Positions 8,538-20,276 of a stretch of 64,000 bases of DNA are shown here, piece by piece. A program made the translations under genes and the position numbers. Every line of letters begins with the position of its first letter. Position 1 is the stretch's first letter. The DNA is from Burkholderiales bacterium (lineage in GTDB: Bacteria > Pseudomonadota > Gammaproteobacteria > Burkholderiales > SG8-39), in assembly GCA_014860445.1 (NCBI GenBank), contig JACZJT010000036.1, forward strand, positions 62,001 to 126,000. The letters run 5' to 3'. The notes below the pieces were generated by a model. The model worked only from the letters and a program-made list of their open reading frames with translations. It was not told the DNA's origin and made no database searches.

Positions 8538-9703
8538 GCAGCCGGGGTGCTCGCCGGTCCGAGCAAAGGCAGCACGGCCTTGGCCGCCTGCTCAGCCGTA
8601 TTGCACTTGAGCTCGCGGTGCAGGGCCGCAAAACGTCTCGGCAGCCGCTCGCGCACCACGCTGTCGTTCAGTGCATTGAGCAAGGCTTGTGCGAGATTTT
8701 CCGCAGTTGCGTCGTTTTGCAGCAATTCGGGTACGACAAACTCTCCGGAGAGGATGTTGGGCAGGCCGATATAGGGTTGGTAACCCATGCGCCGCATGAG
8801 CAGCCAACTGCTCCCGGCCATCTTGTAGGTGATCACCATGGGTTTCTTGAGCAAGGCCGCCTCCAGAGTCGCCGTGCCGCTGGCTATCAGCGCTACATCG
8901 GCAGCGGCAAGCGCGTCGCGTGCATGTCCGAACAACACAGTCAGAGGCAGTTCACCGGCGTCGGCCCGGTACATGGCCGCCTCGAATATCTCTCGCGTTT
9001 CGCGACTGACCAGGGGTACCAAAAACAGCGGTCGCTCTATCTTTTGCGCCAGCAGCTTGGCAGTCGCGATGAACGTGTCTGCCATATAGCGCAATTCCGA
9101 CTGGCGGCTGCCCGGCAGCAAGGCGAACACCTTGCGCTCCGGCGCGATCTTGAGCCGCTCGCGTGTGGCGGCAGTCTGATCATCCTCTGGAATCAGATCG
9201 GCCAGCGGATGGCCGACGTAGGTGGCATTGACGCCGGACTTGCGATATATCTCGGGTTCGAACGGAAACAAGGTCAGCACATGGTCGACCGATCGCGCGA
9301 TTCCGCCGATGCGGCCACCGCGCCAGGCCCAGATCGAAGGGCTGACGTAATGCACGATTGGGATGCCGGCGCGCTTAAGACCCGCTTCCAGACCCAGATT
9401 GAAATCGGGCGCATCGACACCGATGAACAACCGCGGCTGCGCTTCGAGCAGCGCCAGTCTTAACTTGCGCCGCATCCACACCAAGCCGGGATAATGCCGC
9501 AGCACTTCGGCATAACCCCGCACCGCGAGGCGTTCCATCGGAAACAGGCTAGTCAATCCCTGGGCCTGCATTTTAGGACCGCCTATGCCCATGAATCTGA
9601 CGTCCGGTAGATGCGTACGCAGGGCCGCGATCAAATGCGCACCCAGCAAATCGCCGGATGCCTCTCCGGCGACGATGCCGATGGTGAATTGCCCCTCCTT
9701 CAC
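8534..9703 (-). CDS. lpxB: Lipid-A-disaccharide synthase
   Basis: Joins UDP-2,3-diacylglucosamine and lipid X to form the lipid A disaccharide at the inner membrane. 389 residues from a GTG at 9703, one base after the lpxA stop; the frame is open 28 codons further but without family similarity. Conserved segments: [14 protein letters not shown] at the N-terminus, [44 protein letters not shown] and, in the second half, LLPGSRQSE and [11 protein letters not shown]. Standard lpxD-fabZ-lpxA-lpxB order. The GTG start is inferred from spacing and family alignment. Confidence 0.95.
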   Translation of the reverse strand: MKEGQFTIGIVAGEASGDLLGAHLIAALRTHLPDVRFMGIGGPKMQAQGLTSLFPMERLAVRGYAEVLRHYPGLVWMRRKLRLALLEAQPRLFIGVDAPDFNLGLEAGLKRAGIPIVHYVSPSIWAWRGGRIGGIARSVDHVLTLFPFEPEIYRKSGVNATYVGHPLADLIPEDDQTAATRERLKIAPERKVFALLPGSRQSELRYMADTFIATAKLLAQKIERPLFLVPLVSRETREIFEAAMYRADAGELPLTVLFGHARDALAAADVALIASGTATLEAALLKKPMVITYKMAGSSWLLMRRMGYQPYIGLPNILSGEFVVPELLQNDATAENLAQALLNALNDSVVRERLPRRFAALHRELKCNTAEQAAKAVLPLLGPASTPAA

Positions 9704-9704
9704 G

Positions 9705-10475
9705 TCAGCGCACGATCCCGCGGGTCGAGACCTGAAGAAAATCGCGGAGCACACCGATTTCAGCGCAGTTCCCGGCTTGTTCGGCAAGCTGCGCCCTGGC
9801 CTGATCCAGTGTCAGCCCGGATTTGTAAAGCGTCTTGTATGCGCGTTTGATCTCCGCCAGCGCGGCCGCGGTGAAGCCGCGCCGGCGCAGCCCCTCGGTA
9901 TTGAGGCCGTAAGCCTTGGCCGTGTCGCCCGCCGCCATCACATACGGGGGCAAATCGTGCACCAGCACCGTCGCGATGGCGGTGAAACTGTGGGCTCCGA
10001 TGCGAACGAACTGGTGCACACCCGTAAAGCCGCCGAGTATGGCGTAATCGCCGACATGAACGTGTCCGGCGAGTTGCGCGTTGTTTGCAAAAACGGCATG
10101 GCTGCCTATCTGACAGTCGTGCGCGATATGCACGTATGCCATGATCCAGTTGTCGTTCCCGATCCGGGTCGTGCCCGCGTCCTGCGCGGTACCGCAATTG
10201 ACGGTGCAGAATTCACGTATGGTGTTGTGGTCGCCGATTTCGAGCCGCGTCGGCTCGCCTGCGTATTTTTTGTCCTGCGGCACGGCGCCGAGCGAGGAAA
10301 ACTGAAAGATGCGGTTGCCCTTGCCGATGCGGGTATGTCCTTCGATTACCGTGTGCGGGCCGATCCAGGTATCACTGCCGATCTCCACGTGCTCGCCAAC
10401 CATGCTGTAGGCGCCAACGCTGACGTTTTCTCCCAGTCTGGCGCGGGGATCTACGATGGCGCTCGGGTGGATCAT
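9705..10475 (-). CDS. lpxA: UDP-N-acetylglucosamine acyltransferase
   Basis: First step of lipid A synthesis: transfers a 3-hydroxyacyl chain from ACP to UDP-GlcNAc. 256 residues from ATG 10475, which overlaps the fabZ stop as TAATG; a start seven codons upstream would sit inside fabZ. The N-terminal two thirds are hexapeptide repeats forming a left-handed beta helix ([20 protein letters not shown] and onward), with the catalytic His in [12 protein letters not shown]. The C-terminal helical domain starts around [11 protein letters not shown]. Typical length and order. Confidence 0.97.
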   Translation of the reverse strand: MIHPSAIVDPRARLGENVSVGAYSMVGEHVEIGSDTWIGPHTVIEGHTRIGKGNRIFQFSSLGAVPQDKKYAGEPTRLEIGDHNTIREFCTVNCGTAQDAGTTRIGNDNWIMAYVHIAHDCQIGSHAVFANNAQLAGHVHVGDYAILGGFTGVHQFVRIGAHSFTAIATVLVHDLPPYVMAAGDTAKAYGLNTEGLRRRGFTAAALAEIKRAYKTLYKSGLTLDQARAQLAEQAGNCAEIGVLRDFLQVSTRGIVR

Positions 10476-10909
10476 TATATTGGTCGCAGGGTGCAAAGCA
10501 GCTCGGCTTCGGCTACCAGCGTCTCCCCCACATAGGCCTTTCCAGCGTATTTGACCACGTTGCGCACGGTGCGCACGATGCTAACTTCCAGTTCCAGCTG
10601 GTCTCCGGGCATGACCGGTTTCTTGAAGCGCGCCCTGTCGATTCCGGCAAAGTAGTACACGGATTTGTCGTCCGGCTTGATGCCCATGGTGCGGAACGAC
10701 AGAATCGCAGCCGCCTGCGCCATGGCTTCGACAATGAGCACCCCGGGCATGACTTTGTAATACGGAAAATGGCCGTTGAAGTACGGTTCATTGACGCTCA
10801 CGTTCTTCAGCGCCCGGATGCGTTTTCCCAGCTCGCACTCGACTACGCGGTCAATGAGCAGAAAGGGGTAACGGTGCGGAAGGTACTCTAGAATTTCCTG
10901 GATGTTCAA
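10475..10909 (-). CDS. fabZ: 3-hydroxyacyl-ACP dehydratase FabZ
   Basis: Dehydrates 3-hydroxyacyl-ACP in fatty acid elongation. 144 residues, single hotdog fold. The catalytic His is in [20 protein letters not shown] and the Glu lies in the same helix. N-terminal [13 protein letters not shown] is a family hallmark. Its ATG overlaps the lpxD TGA by four bases and its stop overlaps lpxA, giving tight coupling of fatty acid and lipid A synthesis. Confidence 0.97.
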   Translation of the reverse strand: MNIQEILEYLPHRYPFLLIDRVVECELGKRIRALKNVSVNEPYFNGHFPYYKVMPGVLIVEAMAQAAAILSFRTMGIKPDDKSVYYFAGIDRARFKKPVMPGDQLELEVSIVRTVRNVVKYAGKAYVGETLVAEAELLCTLRPI

Positions 10910-11946
10910 ATTTTCTTCTCCTGCGTTGACAGGCGTTGCTCAATCGCGCGTAACCGTTCAAGCAGCGAATCCAAATTTCGCACCTTGGCGGTATGTTGCG
11001 CCCAGCTGCGGCTGTCTTCAGCCGGATGGCCGCCGTAGGCTCCGGCTTTTCGAATCGACTTTGTCACCACCGCGGCTGCGTGGATGATGACGCGATCGGC
11101 AATATCCAAGTGTCCCACGATATTGGCGGCGCCGCCTATCATGCAGTACTTTCCTATGCGGGTGCTTCCGGCGATGCCGGTGCAGCCCGCAATGGCCGTA
11201 TGCGCACCGACATGCACGTTGTGCCCGATCTGGATCAAATTGTCCAGCTTGACCCCGTCTTCGATCACCGTGTCTTCCAGCGTCCCCCGGTCAATGCAGG
11301 TGTTGGCGCCGATCTCGACGTCGTCGCCGATCGACACGCCGCCAATCTGCGGAATTTTCAGCCAATTGCCGTCTTCCATGGCGATACCAAACCCATCCGC
11401 ACCAATCACGGCGCCCGAATGCACCACTACCCGCCGCCCGAGGCGGCAACCCGCGTAGACCGTGACGCGCGCATCTAGGGTGCTGGCCGCGCCGATTTCG
11501 ACGCCATCGCCTATGCAGCAAGCGGCTCCGATTGCCACGCCTTTGCCAAGTTTCACTCGCCTTCCGATATACGCCCCGGCGCCCACGCTCGCGCTGTCCG
11601 GTACCAGAGCGCCGCGTTCGACCACCGCGGTCCGGTGCACTCCGGGTACGGCTACCTGAGGTGGATTGAACAGTGATGACACTTTGGCGAAATACAGATA
11701 GGGATTGTCGCAAATGATCCGCGGCAATTGCGTGAGCTGGCTGTCTGCTTTTCCCAGGATTACCGCACCGGCTTGCGTGCCTGCAAGCTGCCTGCGGTAC
11801 TTTCCGTGGCTGAGAAACGAAATGTGCTGCGCCCTGGCGTGTTCAAGCGCTGCGACCTGGCTTACGGGCGTCTGCGGGTTACCGATGACCTCGCCACCGA
11901 AGCGTTCGACGATCTGGGCCAGGCGGTATTTCTTGGCCGTAGCCAT
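10906..11946 (-). CDS. lpxD: UDP-3-O-(3-hydroxyacyl)glucosamine N-acyltransferase
   Basis: Third step of lipid A synthesis (N-acylation). 346 residues: an N-terminal uridine-binding domain (to about residue 100), then a hexapeptide-repeat beta helix containing [20 protein letters not shown] and the catalytic His in [14 protein letters not shown], and a C-terminal helix. The tail [17 protein letters not shown]-like segment is a coiled coil. Follows skp by 9 bp. Confidence 0.97.
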   Translation of the reverse strand: MATAKKYRLAQIVERFGGEVIGNPQTPVSQVAALEHARAQHISFLSHGKYRRQLAGTQAGAVILGKADSQLTQLPRIICDNPYLYFAKVSSLFNPPQVAVPGVHRTAVVERGALVPDSASVGAGAYIGRRVKLGKGVAIGAACCIGDGVEIGAASTLDARVTVYAGCRLGRRVVVHSGAVIGADGFGIAMEDGNWLKIPQIGGVSIGDDVEIGANTCIDRGTLEDTVIEDGVKLDNLIQIGHNVHVGAHTAIAGCTGIAGSTRIGKYCMIGGAANIVGHLDIADRVIIHAAAVVTKSIRKAGAYGGHPAEDSRSWAQHTAKVRNLDSLLERLRAIEQRLSTQEKKI

Positions 11947-11955
11947 CGGTGCCGA

Positions 11956-12459
11956 CTATTTCCCCGCCGGCTTGTCTTCCAGTGCCTTGATCACCTTGTC
12001 CGTGAGGTCGATGCGCGGGCTGGCGTAGACTGCTTCCTGAAAGATGATGTCGTATTTTTCCGACTCGGCAATGGCCTTGATGGTTCGATTGGCTCGTTCC
12101 AGCACCGCTGCGAGTTCCTCGTTGCGCCGCTGATTCAGGTCCTCCCGGAATTCGCGCTGTTTGCGCTGGAAGTCCTTGCTCAAATCCGCGAATTCGCGCT
12201 CCTTGTTGCGACGCTCGCTATCGCTCATCGTGACCGAATTTTTCTCAAGCGCCTCCTGAAGCTTGCGGATCTGCTCGGCCATTTTCTGCATTTCCTGATC
12301 CCGCTTGGCGAATTCCTGTTCGATCTTTTTCTGCGCACGAACCGCGGGCGCAGCATCGCGGAACACCCTCTCGGTATTGACGAACCCGATTTTCGAATCG
12401 GCGGCGACGGCGGAAGTGCCGATCAATACGCCGAGCGCGACAAATGCTAGTTTCTTCAA
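11956..12459 (-). CDS. skp: Periplasmic chaperone Skp/OmpH
   Basis: Trimeric periplasmic chaperone that escorts unfolded outer-membrane proteins to BamA. 167 residues: signal peptide MKKLAFVALGVLIGTSAVAA, then KIGFVNTERVFRDAAPA and long charged helices (residues 45-120) that form the tentacles, ending in a short beta segment (YDIIFQEAVYASPRIDLTDKVIKAL). It sits between bamA and lpxD, 17 bp after bamA, the conserved position. Confidence 0.95.
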   Translation of the reverse strand: MKKLAFVALGVLIGTSAVAADSKIGFVNTERVFRDAAPAVRAQKKIEQEFAKRDQEMQKMAEQIRKLQEALEKNSVTMSDSERRNKEREFADLSKDFQRKQREFREDLNQRRNEELAAVLERANRTIKAIAESEKYDIIFQEAVYASPRIDLTDKVIKALEDKPAGK

Positions 12460-12476
12460 CCTGATCTCCTCAATCC

Positions 12477-14750
12477 CTAAAACACCTGTCCCAACTGGAA
12501 CTGCACGTGCTGGATACTATCCGTATCCTTGGCATTCAGCGGCTTGCCGTAGCTGAGGCTCAGCGGCCCCATGGGCGAGTTCCAGATAAATGCCAGTCCC
12601 GTCGAATAGCGCAATTCGGACAATTGGATCTTCGAGTCCACGCCGTACACCTGACCGGCGTCCAGAAATACACTTAAACGCATCGAGCGATCGGTTCCCG
12701 TCCCCGGCATGGGGAACAACACCTCGGCGTTGCCTACGATGCGTTTGTTGCCGCCCAGAATCGAGCCCAGCGTATCGCGCGGTCCGAGGGAGTACGAATC
12801 GTAGCCTCGCACCGACGTAGCGCCACCCGCGTACAGATTCTTGTAAAAAGGCAGCGGCTTGCCCCCAAAGCCGTCGGCCGCGCCGATTTCGCCATTCAGT
12901 TTCAAGGTATAGGTGCGCGACAAGGGGTGGTACCACTGCACTTGTTCTGTGAGCTTGTAGTATTTCAGCGTCCCACCGGGCAGCCCGGCTTCGAGATTGG
13001 CGCGCACAAGCGTGCCCTTCGTCGGCAGAAGCGCACTGTCACGCTGGTCCCGTATCCAGCTCAGGGTTCCCGGTATCGACGTGTTTCTGGTTCCAAACAA
13101 GCCGACGAATTCCTGATAGCGGAGCGGACTGGTTGAATCCACTCCAAGTTTGGTGACCTCCGCGCCCAGGCCAAAGCCGATTTTGTCCACTTCGGTCATC
13201 GGAATACCGAAGCGCACGCCGCCGCCTATTGTGTCGGTGGTGTAATAGCCCAGACCCAGCAAGGACGCGTCCGTGCGCCGGTCGTACAGATCGAAACCGC
13301 GGCTGACGCCGTCCACCGTGTAATACGGATTGGTGTAACTCAAGCCGATATTTCGGTTGATCCTGCTCGTGCTCACCTGCGCGGTGATGTGCTTGCCGCT
13401 GCCAAATATATTCTCCTGCGTAATCGAACCGCTGAGAATTAGTTTCTCCGTGGACGAAAAGCCTGCGCCTACGGTGATCGCGCCGGTCGGCCGTTCCTTG
13501 ACCTTGAAGTTCACGTCAACCTGGTCCGAAGTACCCGGAACCGCCGGCGTCTCGACTTCCACCTCCGTAAAATAGCCCAGGCGGTCCAGACGCGCTTTCG
13601 ATTTCTGGATCTTGTCACCGTCGTAGTATGCACCTTCAAGCTGGCGCATCTCGCGACGCACGACCTCGTCACGGGTGCGTGTATTGCCAGAGACGTTGAT
13701 GCGGCGGACGTAAACGCGCCGGCCCGGATCGATCATGATGGTCAATCCGACACGCTTCGCGGTCTTGTCCAGTTCGGGGACCGAATTCGCGTTGGCGAAC
13801 GCGTAACCCTCGTTGCCCAGCCGATCGGTGATCCTCTTGGTGCTCTCGTTGAGCATTTGGCGCGAGAAAGTCTCTCCGGGCTTCAGCTGGATCATCCCGC
13901 GCAGTTCCGCCTCCGGCAACAGAAGATCGCCGCCCAGCTTGATATCGGAAACCGTGTACTTTTCACCCTCGGTGATATTGACCGTGATGTAGATGTCCTT
14001 CTTGTCCGGTGTGATCGATACCTGCGTTGAATCGATATTGAACTCGAGGTACCCGTTGTTCAGATAATGCGACCGCAGGTTTTCCAGATCGCCGGATAAT
14101 TTCTGTTTCGAATACTGGTCGTTTTTCGTATACCAGGTCAGCCATCCGGGCGTTTGCAGCACAAAAAGGTCCAGAAGATCTTTTTCCTTGTATGCCTTGT
14201 TTCCAATGATATTAATCTGGTGGATCTTGGTGACGTCGCCCTCATTGATGGAAAAGCTGACCCCGACGCGGTTGCGTTCGAGCGGCGTAACCGTGGTGAC
14301 GACACTGGCGCCATAGCGCCCGCGCGAGAGGTAGAGCCTCTTTATTTCCTGTTCGGCCTGATCAAGCAAGGCCTTGTCGAACGAGCGCCCCTCCGCGAGT
14401 CCGATTTCGCGCAGCCCTTTGATCAACGCTTCCTTTTCGAATTCCTTGTTGCCGATAAAGTCGATCTGCGAAACCGCCGGTCGTTCCGCGATCATCACGA
14501 TCAGCACATCGCGCTGCACTTCCAGGCGCACGTCTTTGAAAAATCCGGTCGCAAAAAGCGCCTTGATCGCGGCGGCGGCTTTTTCGTCCGTCATGGTCTC
14601 GCCGACCTTGACCGGGAGATAACTGAACACGGTACCGGCCTCGATGCGCTGTATGCCCTCGACACGGATATCGCGCACTACGAAAGGGTCGAACGCCTGC
14701 GCGAACCCTGCCCACAGGCAGAGAAATGCGGTGAGAAGATATCTGGTCAT
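12477..14750 (-). CDS. bamA: Outer membrane assembly factor BamA
   Basis: Central subunit of the BAM complex that folds and inserts outer-membrane beta barrels. 757 residues: signal peptide (MTRYLLTAFLCLWAGFAQAF), five POTRA domains (about 20-420; first begins FVVRDIRVEGIQRIEAGTVFSYLPV), then a 16-strand barrel. The C-terminus ends in Phe (FQLGQVF), as barrel proteins require. The loop VRGYDSYSLGPRD carries the conserved VRGY motif of loop 6. Lies 8 bp after rseP and before skp. Confidence 0.97.
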   Translation of the reverse strand: MTRYLLTAFLCLWAGFAQAFDPFVVRDIRVEGIQRIEAGTVFSYLPVKVGETMTDEKAAAAIKALFATGFFKDVRLEVQRDVLIVMIAERPAVSQIDFIGNKEFEKEALIKGLREIGLAEGRSFDKALLDQAEQEIKRLYLSRGRYGASVVTTVTPLERNRVGVSFSINEGDVTKIHQINIIGNKAYKEKDLLDLFVLQTPGWLTWYTKNDQYSKQKLSGDLENLRSHYLNNGYLEFNIDSTQVSITPDKKDIYITVNITEGEKYTVSDIKLGGDLLLPEAELRGMIQLKPGETFSRQMLNESTKRITDRLGNEGYAFANANSVPELDKTAKRVGLTIMIDPGRRVYVRRINVSGNTRTRDEVVRREMRQLEGAYYDGDKIQKSKARLDRLGYFTEVEVETPAVPGTSDQVDVNFKVKERPTGAITVGAGFSSTEKLILSGSITQENIFGSGKHITAQVSTSRINRNIGLSYTNPYYTVDGVSRGFDLYDRRTDASLLGLGYYTTDTIGGGVRFGIPMTEVDKIGFGLGAEVTKLGVDSTSPLRYQEFVGLFGTRNTSIPGTLSWIRDQRDSALLPTKGTLVRANLEAGLPGGTLKYYKLTEQVQWYHPLSRTYTLKLNGEIGAADGFGGKPLPFYKNLYAGGATSVRGYDSYSLGPRDTLGSILGGNKRIVGNAEVLFPMPGTGTDRSMRLSVFLDAGQVYGVDSKIQLSELRYSTGLAFIWNSPMGPLSLSYGKPLNAKDTDSIQHVQFQLGQVF

Positions 14751-14758
14751 GAGCAGGT

Positions 14759-16123
14759 TCAGCCGGAGATCAAGCGGTTAATATCGTTATAAAAGGCAAA
14801 CGCCATCAGAACCAGCAACAGGGTCAGACCCAACTTCTGGCCGAATTCCATTATCCGATCCGACACCGGGCTGCCTTTGAAAATTTCGATCGTATAATAC
14901 ATCAAATGCCCTCCATCCAATAATGGAATCGGCAGCAGATTGAGCACCCCTAGGCTGATGCTGATCAGCGCGAGAAAGCTCAGGTATGAAACCAAACCCA
15001 GCTGCGCCGATTGCCCCGCATAATCCGCTATGGTTACCGGCCCGCTGAGATTTCTCCATGACACCTGCCCGATCAGCATGCGTCCGAGCATTTTTAGACT
15101 GAACACTGACGTGTCCCAGGTCTTTTGTGAGGCCTTGACCAGCGCGCTTACCGCGCCATAGCGTACCACGGTAACAAGTTCGTCCAAAGCACGCCGGTCC
15201 AATTGTGCCGCCGCGCCGATACGGCCTATGCTGGCGCCGCTCTGTTCGACTGTTTCCGGAACCAGGGTCAACTCGCGCCGTTCGCTTCCGCGCCGATACG
15301 CCAGCCTGAGTTCGGTCCCCGGCTGGCTGCGGACAATCTGCACCAATTCATTCCAGGAAGAAACCGGTCTGCCGTTGGCCGCAAGGATCTGATCACCCGC
15401 TTTCAGGCCCGCACGTTCAGCCACTCCGGCCGCCACTACCTGTCCGATTACGGGCTTGATTTCCGGCCGGTAGAGTTTCAAGCCTATCAATGTCAACGTA
15501 TCGCCCTGAAGTTGCTCCGCGTCGAACGGCGACAGATCGAGCGTCCGCCAGTTGATCTGATTGGCACGGTTGAGTACCTCGATCCTTACCCGCTGACGCT
15601 CCAGCGCGAGTTGCAGAACATGCCAGCGCACCTCCTGCCAAGAGGCCACCGGTTCCCCGTTTATGGCACGAATGGTTTCGCCGGACTCAAATCCCGCGCT
15701 CGCAGCTGCCGTCCCGGCCGGCGGCAAATCGACTATGGGGCGCGCCTCCTGCACGCCATGCATAAACAGCAGCCAGTACAGCAGTATGGCAAACAGAAAA
15801 TTCGCGAGCGGCCCGGCAATGACCACGGCATAGCGCCTCCACACGCTCTGCCGGTTGAATGCGCGGTCGAGTTCCTGCGGCTCGACTTCGCCCTCGCGTT
15901 CGTCGAGCATCTTTACATAGCCGCCCAGGGGCACTGCGGCCACCACCCATTCGGTCTGATCGCGGCCGAGGCGCTTTTTCCAAAGCGGCATGCCGAAACC
16001 GATGGAAAAGCGCAAAACCTTGACATTGCACAAGCGTGCCACAAGATAGTGGCCGTACTCGTGAACGACGACAAGGGCGCCCAGCGCCAGCACGAACGCG
16101 GCGACCGTATGCAGCAGGTTCAT
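14759..16123 (-). CDS. rseP: Site-2 intramembrane zinc metalloprotease RseP
   Basis: Inner-membrane protease that cleaves anti-sigma factors (RseA in E. coli) and remnant signal peptides. 454 residues: first transmembrane segment with the zinc motif [12 protein letters not shown] (HExxH form), two periplasmic PDZ domains (around 120-200 and 210-290), and near the C-terminus the third zinc ligand motif [15 protein letters not shown]. Stop overlaps nothing; its start overlaps the dxr stop by four bases. Confidence 0.96.
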   Translation of the reverse strand: MNLLHTVAAFVLALGALVVVHEYGHYLVARLCNVKVLRFSIGFGMPLWKKRLGRDQTEWVVAAVPLGGYVKMLDEREGEVEPQELDRAFNRQSVWRRYAVVIAGPLANFLFAILLYWLLFMHGVQEARPIVDLPPAGTAAASAGFESGETIRAINGEPVASWQEVRWHVLQLALERQRVRIEVLNRANQINWRTLDLSPFDAEQLQGDTLTLIGLKLYRPEIKPVIGQVVAAGVAERAGLKAGDQILAANGRPVSSWNELVQIVRSQPGTELRLAYRRGSERRELTLVPETVEQSGASIGRIGAAAQLDRRALDELVTVVRYGAVSALVKASQKTWDTSVFSLKMLGRMLIGQVSWRNLSGPVTIADYAGQSAQLGLVSYLSFLALISISLGVLNLLPIPLLDGGHLMYYTIEIFKGSPVSDRIMEFGQKLGLTLLLVLMAFAFYNDINRLISG

Positions 16124-17310
16124 CGTTGGAGCGACATCTTCCCGACCAGGATCTCGGCGTGGCGGCGCGCGTCGAGATCCGCGTCGATTACATCGTCGAG
16201 GCCGGCAAGTGCGCGCGCGGGCGATTCGTTCATCACCGCCTCGATCAACGCGGTAATCGCGAGAAACGGAAGGCGCCGGTCGAGAAACGCCTTCACCGCA
16301 ATCTCATTCGCCGCGTTCAGCGTCGCCGGGCTCGTCCCGCCTTCCTTCAGGGCCCGATAGCCCAGCTTTAGCGCTGGAAATCGCGCGAAATCCGGCGCGA
16401 TGAAATCCAGCCTCCCTATACGGAACAGGTCGAGCGAGCCCACGCCGGCTTCGATCCGTTCCGGGTAAGCGAGCGCGTGTGCGATCGGTGTTCGCATGTC
16501 CGGATTGCCGAGTTGTGCGATGACCGAGCCGTCCGCATATTCCACCATCGAATGCACCACACTCTGCGGATGAACGACGACTTCGATCTGTTCGTGCGTC
16601 GCGCCGAAAAGCCAGTGTGCTTCGATGATTTCGAGCGCCTTGTTCATCATGGTCGCCGAATCCACCGATATCTTCCGCCCCATGACCCAGTTGGGATGGG
16701 CGCAGGCTTCGTCCGGCGTCACACTGTGCAAGCGCTCCAGTGGAACGTCGCGGAAGGGTCCGCCGGAAGCGGTCAGCAGTACGCGCCGCACGCCGTGGCC
16801 GCGCAACTCTCCCGAGAACGAATCCGGCAGGCATTGAAATACTGCGTTGTGTTCGCTGTCTATCGGCAGCAGGGTTGCGCCATGCGCCCGCACCGCTTCC
16901 ATGAATATGGGCCCCGCCATCACCAGGGCTTCCTTGTTCGCGAGCAGCACTTTCTTTCCCGCACGCGCCGCCGCGATGGTGGGCTCCAATCCTGCTGCGC
17001 CGACGATCGCCGCCATCACGCAATCGGTTTCCGCATGCGTTGCAATGCGCTCCAATCCCTGCGAGCCTGTGAGTATTTCCGTGAAACCCGATTCCAGACG
17101 CTTGCGTAGTGCGTCGGCCTGTGCCGATCGGGCAACCACGGCGTATCGCGGTCTGTGCCGCAGACACAGGTCGGCAAGTTCGTCCATGCGTTCGTTCGCG
17201 CTCAGCGCGAATATGCGAAAGCGCTGCGGATGGCGTTCAGCCACATCGAGCGTGTTCCGCCCTATTGAACCGGTTGCGCCGAGAATGGCCAGATTCTGCG
17301 GTCGGCTCAT
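16120..17310 (-). CDS. dxr: 1-deoxy-D-xylulose 5-phosphate reductoisomerase
   Basis: Second step of the MEP isoprenoid pathway, making MEP with NADPH. 396 residues. NADPH-binding [15 protein letters not shown] at the N-terminus, [11 protein letters not shown], the metal-binding [20 protein letters not shown], and [20 protein letters not shown] are all present. Overlaps both neighbours (cdsA and rseP) by four bases, so expression is coupled. Confidence 0.97.
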   Translation of the reverse strand: MSRPQNLAILGATGSIGRNTLDVAERHPQRFRIFALSANERMDELADLCLRHRPRYAVVARSAQADALRKRLESGFTEILTGSQGLERIATHAETDCVMAAIVGAAGLEPTIAAARAGKKVLLANKEALVMAGPIFMEAVRAHGATLLPIDSEHNAVFQCLPDSFSGELRGHGVRRVLLTASGGPFRDVPLERLHSVTPDEACAHPNWVMGRKISVDSATMMNKALEIIEAHWLFGATHEQIEVVVHPQSVVHSMVEYADGSVIAQLGNPDMRTPIAHALAYPERIEAGVGSLDLFRIGRLDFIAPDFARFPALKLGYRALKEGGTSPATLNAANEIAVKAFLDRRLPFLAITALIEAVMNESPARALAGLDDVIDADLDARRHAEILVGKMSLQR

Positions 17311-18137
17311 AGCAGGTACGCCAGTGCCGCCACCGGCAATACGGCTGTGATGGCATCGATGCGATCAAGCACCCCGCCATGTCCGGGCAACAAAACACCG
17401 CTGTCTTTGACGCCGGCCTGTCGCTTCAGCGCGGATTCAAACAAATCGCCATAGATGCCGATTGCGGTGAGCAACCAAAGGAGCAACAGCATGCCGGCTG
17501 ACCCAAAGCGAATCGAAGCAAGCGCCGGTGGAAAATATTGCTGCCAGGCGTAACTCCAGAGAACGGCGTATGCGCTCACCGCGAGCACCGCCCCGGCCGC
17601 CCCTTCCCAGGTCTTGCCAGGACTGATGGACGGCGCGAGTTTCCGCCGACCGAAACGGCGCCCTGCAAAATAGGCAGCGCTGTCCGAGATCCACGCGACC
17701 GACATCAGCATCAATAGAAGCCATGGGCCGAGATTGCGCAATTCCACCAGCGCGAGCCATGTCGGTACCAATACGACGAGTCCGGTGACGGCGCCCAGCC
17801 AGCGGGACCGCGGCAACCAGGAACGCCACAGCCACAGGGGCACGACGAGCAGCCAAAACAGGCTGGCACAAATATAGACTGCGATTTGCACCTCATCCCT
17901 GAGGGTTTGATTTCCCCCCTGCTCCCATGCGGCCAACGACGCGCAAACGGCACCGACCAGAACGACGTACAGTCCGCAGGTAGCGGGCCGAAGCTTGATC
18001 AGTTTGCCCCACTCCCATGCGGCTGGAATCACCAATACGCCGGCAAAGACGGCCCAGGCCCGGGACGGGAGCCAGAACAGCGCCCCAAGAAACACGACCA
18101 ACATTACGAACGCCGTGATTAGCCGCGTCTTGAGCAT
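17307..18137 (-). CDS. cdsA: Phosphatidate cytidylyltransferase
   Basis: Makes CDP-diacylglycerol from phosphatidate and CTP, the precursor of membrane phospholipids. 276 residues, with about seven to eight hydrophobic segments. The C-terminal signature [29 protein letters not shown] is the CDP-DAG synthase family pattern (key residues Lys, Asp, His, Asp-Arg-Asp). Located between uppS and dxr as in most proteobacteria. Confidence 0.96.
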   Translation of the reverse strand: MLKTRLITAFVMLVVFLGALFWLPSRAWAVFAGVLVIPAAWEWGKLIKLRPATCGLYVVLVGAVCASLAAWEQGGNQTLRDEVQIAVYICASLFWLLVVPLWLWRSWLPRSRWLGAVTGLVVLVPTWLALVELRNLGPWLLLMLMSVAWISDSAAYFAGRRFGRRKLAPSISPGKTWEGAAGAVLAVSAYAVLWSYAWQQYFPPALASIRFGSAGMLLLLWLLTAIGIYGDLFESALKRQAGVKDSGVLLPGHGGVLDRIDAITAVLPVAALAYLL

Positions 18138-18160
18138 TGCTCAACGCACCCGGCCGGCGT

Positions 18161-18946
18161 TCAGGCGAGCTCCGTCTTTACAAGAGGCGCTTGCCCCGCG
18201 AGCTCGAGCTGCTCGCTGGTGCGGCCGAATCGGCGCTCACGCTGCTGATACGACTCGATCGCCTTATCCAGTGCCGCTGAATTGAAGTCCGGCCACAGGG
18301 TATCGGTGAAATAGAACTCGCTGTAGGCAAGCTGCCAAAGCAGGAAATTGCTGATGCGCTGCTCTCCGCCGGTGCGAATGAACAGATCGGGTTCCGGCGC
18401 ATAGGCCATGGAAAGAAAGCCGGCAAGCTGCTCCTCCGTAAACCCGCCACGCTGCTCCGGATTGGCTTCGATCAGGCGATGCATGGCCTGCATCAGATCC
18501 CAGCGCCCCCCGTAGTTGGCCGCGATCGTGAGAGTCATGCTCTCGTTGGCCCGGGTCAGTTTCTCCGCACGCGCCACCAACTCGACGATTTTCTTTCCGA
18601 ACGGTGCGATGTCACCCACCACACGCAGCCGTATCCCGTTGCGGTGGAGTTTCTCCGCTTCCCGTTCCAGCGCCATGATGAACAGCTGCTTCAGCATGGA
18701 CACTTCTTCGGCCGGCCGGCGCCAGTTTTCCGAACTGAACGCGAACAGGGTCAGATACTCGACGTTGCGCGCGACGCAGGCTTTGACAACCTCGCGAACG
18801 ATCTCGACCCCGCGCTTGTGTCCGGCCGCACGCGGCAGCATGCGCTGTTTGGCCCAGCGCCCGTTGCCGTCCATGATGATGGCAATATGCCGCGGAATTT
18901 CCTTCACTTGCGGAATATCGCGTGTCGAGCTCGAAAATGAAGGCAT
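18161..18946 (-). CDS. uppS: Undecaprenyl pyrophosphate synthase
   Basis: cis-prenyltransferase that builds the C55 carrier for peptidoglycan and polysaccharides. 261 residues. The catalytic Asp is in [19 protein letters not shown], the [11 protein letters not shown] segment, and the C-terminal [19 protein letters not shown] are all canonical. The C-terminus is somewhat longer than in E. coli. Lies 27 bp after frr and before cdsA. Confidence 0.97.
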   Translation of the reverse strand: MPSFSSSTRDIPQVKEIPRHIAIIMDGNGRWAKQRMLPRAAGHKRGVEIVREVVKACVARNVEYLTLFAFSSENWRRPAEEVSMLKQLFIMALEREAEKLHRNGIRLRVVGDIAPFGKKIVELVARAEKLTRANESMTLTIAANYGGRWDLMQAMHRLIEANPEQRGGFTEEQLAGFLSMAYAPEPDLFIRTGGEQRISNFLLWQLAYSEFYFTDTLWPDFNSAALDKAIESYQQRERRFGRTSEQLELAGQAPLVKTELA

Positions 18947-18973
18947 GAATGTCTCGGTCCGGGTGTGTGCGGC

Positions 18974-19531
18974 TCAAACAGCCATCAAGTCGGTTTCTTT
19001 GGCGGCGAGCAGTTTGTCGATTTCGGCGATGAACCTGTCGGTGAGTTTCTGCACCTCGTCCTGGGCGCGCCGCTCATCGTCCTCGGAGACGGCTTTTTGC
19101 TTGAGCAGGTCCTTGAGGTGGTGGTTGGCGTCGCGCCTCAGGTTTCTGACGGCCACCTTGGCGTTCTCGCCTTCGCCCTTGACCACTTTGATCAGTTCGC
19201 GCCTGCGCTCCTCGGTCAGCGCCGGCATCGGCACACGTATCAGTTCGCCCTGCGAAGAAGGGTTGAGCCCGAGGTCAGAATCGCGGATCGCCTTTTCGAT
19301 CACCGCGCCCATCTTTTTCTCCCAAGGCGATATGCCGATCGTCCGCGCGTCGATCAGCGTCAGGTTGGCAACCTGGTTTATCGGCATCAGCGTGCCGTAG
19401 TAATCGACCGTGATATGGTCGAGGATGCCGGTGTGTGCACGCCCGGTGCGAACCTTGCCTAGGTCGGTTTTCAGCGCCTCGAGCGACTTTTGCATCTTCT
19501 GCTCGGCGGTCTTCTTGACATCAGCGATCAT
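18974..19531 (-). CDS. frr: Ribosome recycling factor
   Basis: Splits post-termination ribosomes together with EF-G. 185 residues, exactly family length. Three-helix bundle with [21 protein letters not shown] at the N-terminus and [20 protein letters not shown], then [17 protein letters not shown]. Sits between pyrH and uppS in the standard order. Confidence 0.98.
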   Translation of the reverse strand: MIADVKKTAEQKMQKSLEALKTDLGKVRTGRAHTGILDHITVDYYGTLMPINQVANLTLIDARTIGISPWEKKMGAVIEKAIRDSDLGLNPSSQGELIRVPMPALTEERRRELIKVVKGEGENAKVAVRNLRRDANHHLKDLLKQKAVSEDDERRAQDEVQKLTDRFIAEIDKLLAAKETDLMAV

Positions 19532-19547
19532 GGTCGGCCCCCTTCAT

Positions 19548-20276
19548 TCAACTGTGCACCAATGTTCCTTCATTTTCGCCCATCACGACACGTTTCAGCG
19601 CCCCCGCCTTGAATATGCTGAACACGTTGATCGGCAGCTTTTGGTCGCGGCACAGGGTCAGTGCGGTGGCATCCATCACCTTGAGGTTCTGGTTGATGGC
19701 GTCGTCAAAGCTGACCCTGGTATAGCGTTGAGCCTTCGGATCGGTATTTGGGTCGGAACTGTAGACCCCGTCCACTTTGGTTGCCTTGAGCACGATATCA
19801 CAGCCCATCTCGGTACCGCGCAATGCCGCCGCGGTGTCCGTGGTGAAAAACGGATTGCCGGTGCCGGCCGCAAAAATGACGATCTTTCCTTCTTCGAGGT
19901 AGCGCATGGCTTTGCCGCGGATATAGGGTTCCACGACCTGCTCGATATTGAGCGCCGATTGCACCCGGCCGTTCAGGCCGCCGCGGCGCATCGCATCCTG
20001 CAAGGCGAGCGCATTCATTACGGTCGCCAGCATGCCCATGTAGTCGGCCGTAGCGCGATCCATACCGGCCGCCGCCGGCGCGACCCCCCTGAAGATATTG
20101 CCGCCGCCGATCACCACCGCTATCTCCAGACCCATTGCCGCCACCACGGCAATTTCGGCGACGATACGGTCTATGGTCGTCCGGTTGATGCCGTATGCAT
20201 CATCGCCCATCAGGGCCTCGCCCGACAGCTTGAGCAGAATCCGCTTATAGGCTGGCACTGCAGACACGGCGCTCAA
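19548..20276 (-). CDS. pyrH: UMP kinase
   Basis: Phosphorylates UMP to UDP with ATP; hexameric and feedback-controlled in bacteria. 242 residues in the longest form: [19 protein letters not shown] at the N-terminus, [29 protein letters not shown], and a DGVYSSDP segment. The frame opens at a TTG (20276) whose codon overlaps the tsf stop; GTG at 20267 or 20258 would give 239 or 236 residues, closer to family norm, so the exact start is uncertain. Confidence 0.96.
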   Translation of the reverse strand: MSAVSAVPAYKRILLKLSGEALMGDDAYGINRTTIDRIVAEIAVVAAMGLEIAVVIGGGNIFRGVAPAAAGMDRATADYMGMLATVMNALALQDAMRRGGLNGRVQSALNIEQVVEPYIRGKAMRYLEEGKIVIFAAGTGNPFFTTDTAAALRGTEMGCDIVLKATKVDGVYSSDPNTDPKAQRYTRVSFDDAINQNLKVMDATALTLCRDQKLPINVFSIFKAGALKRVVMGENEGTLVHS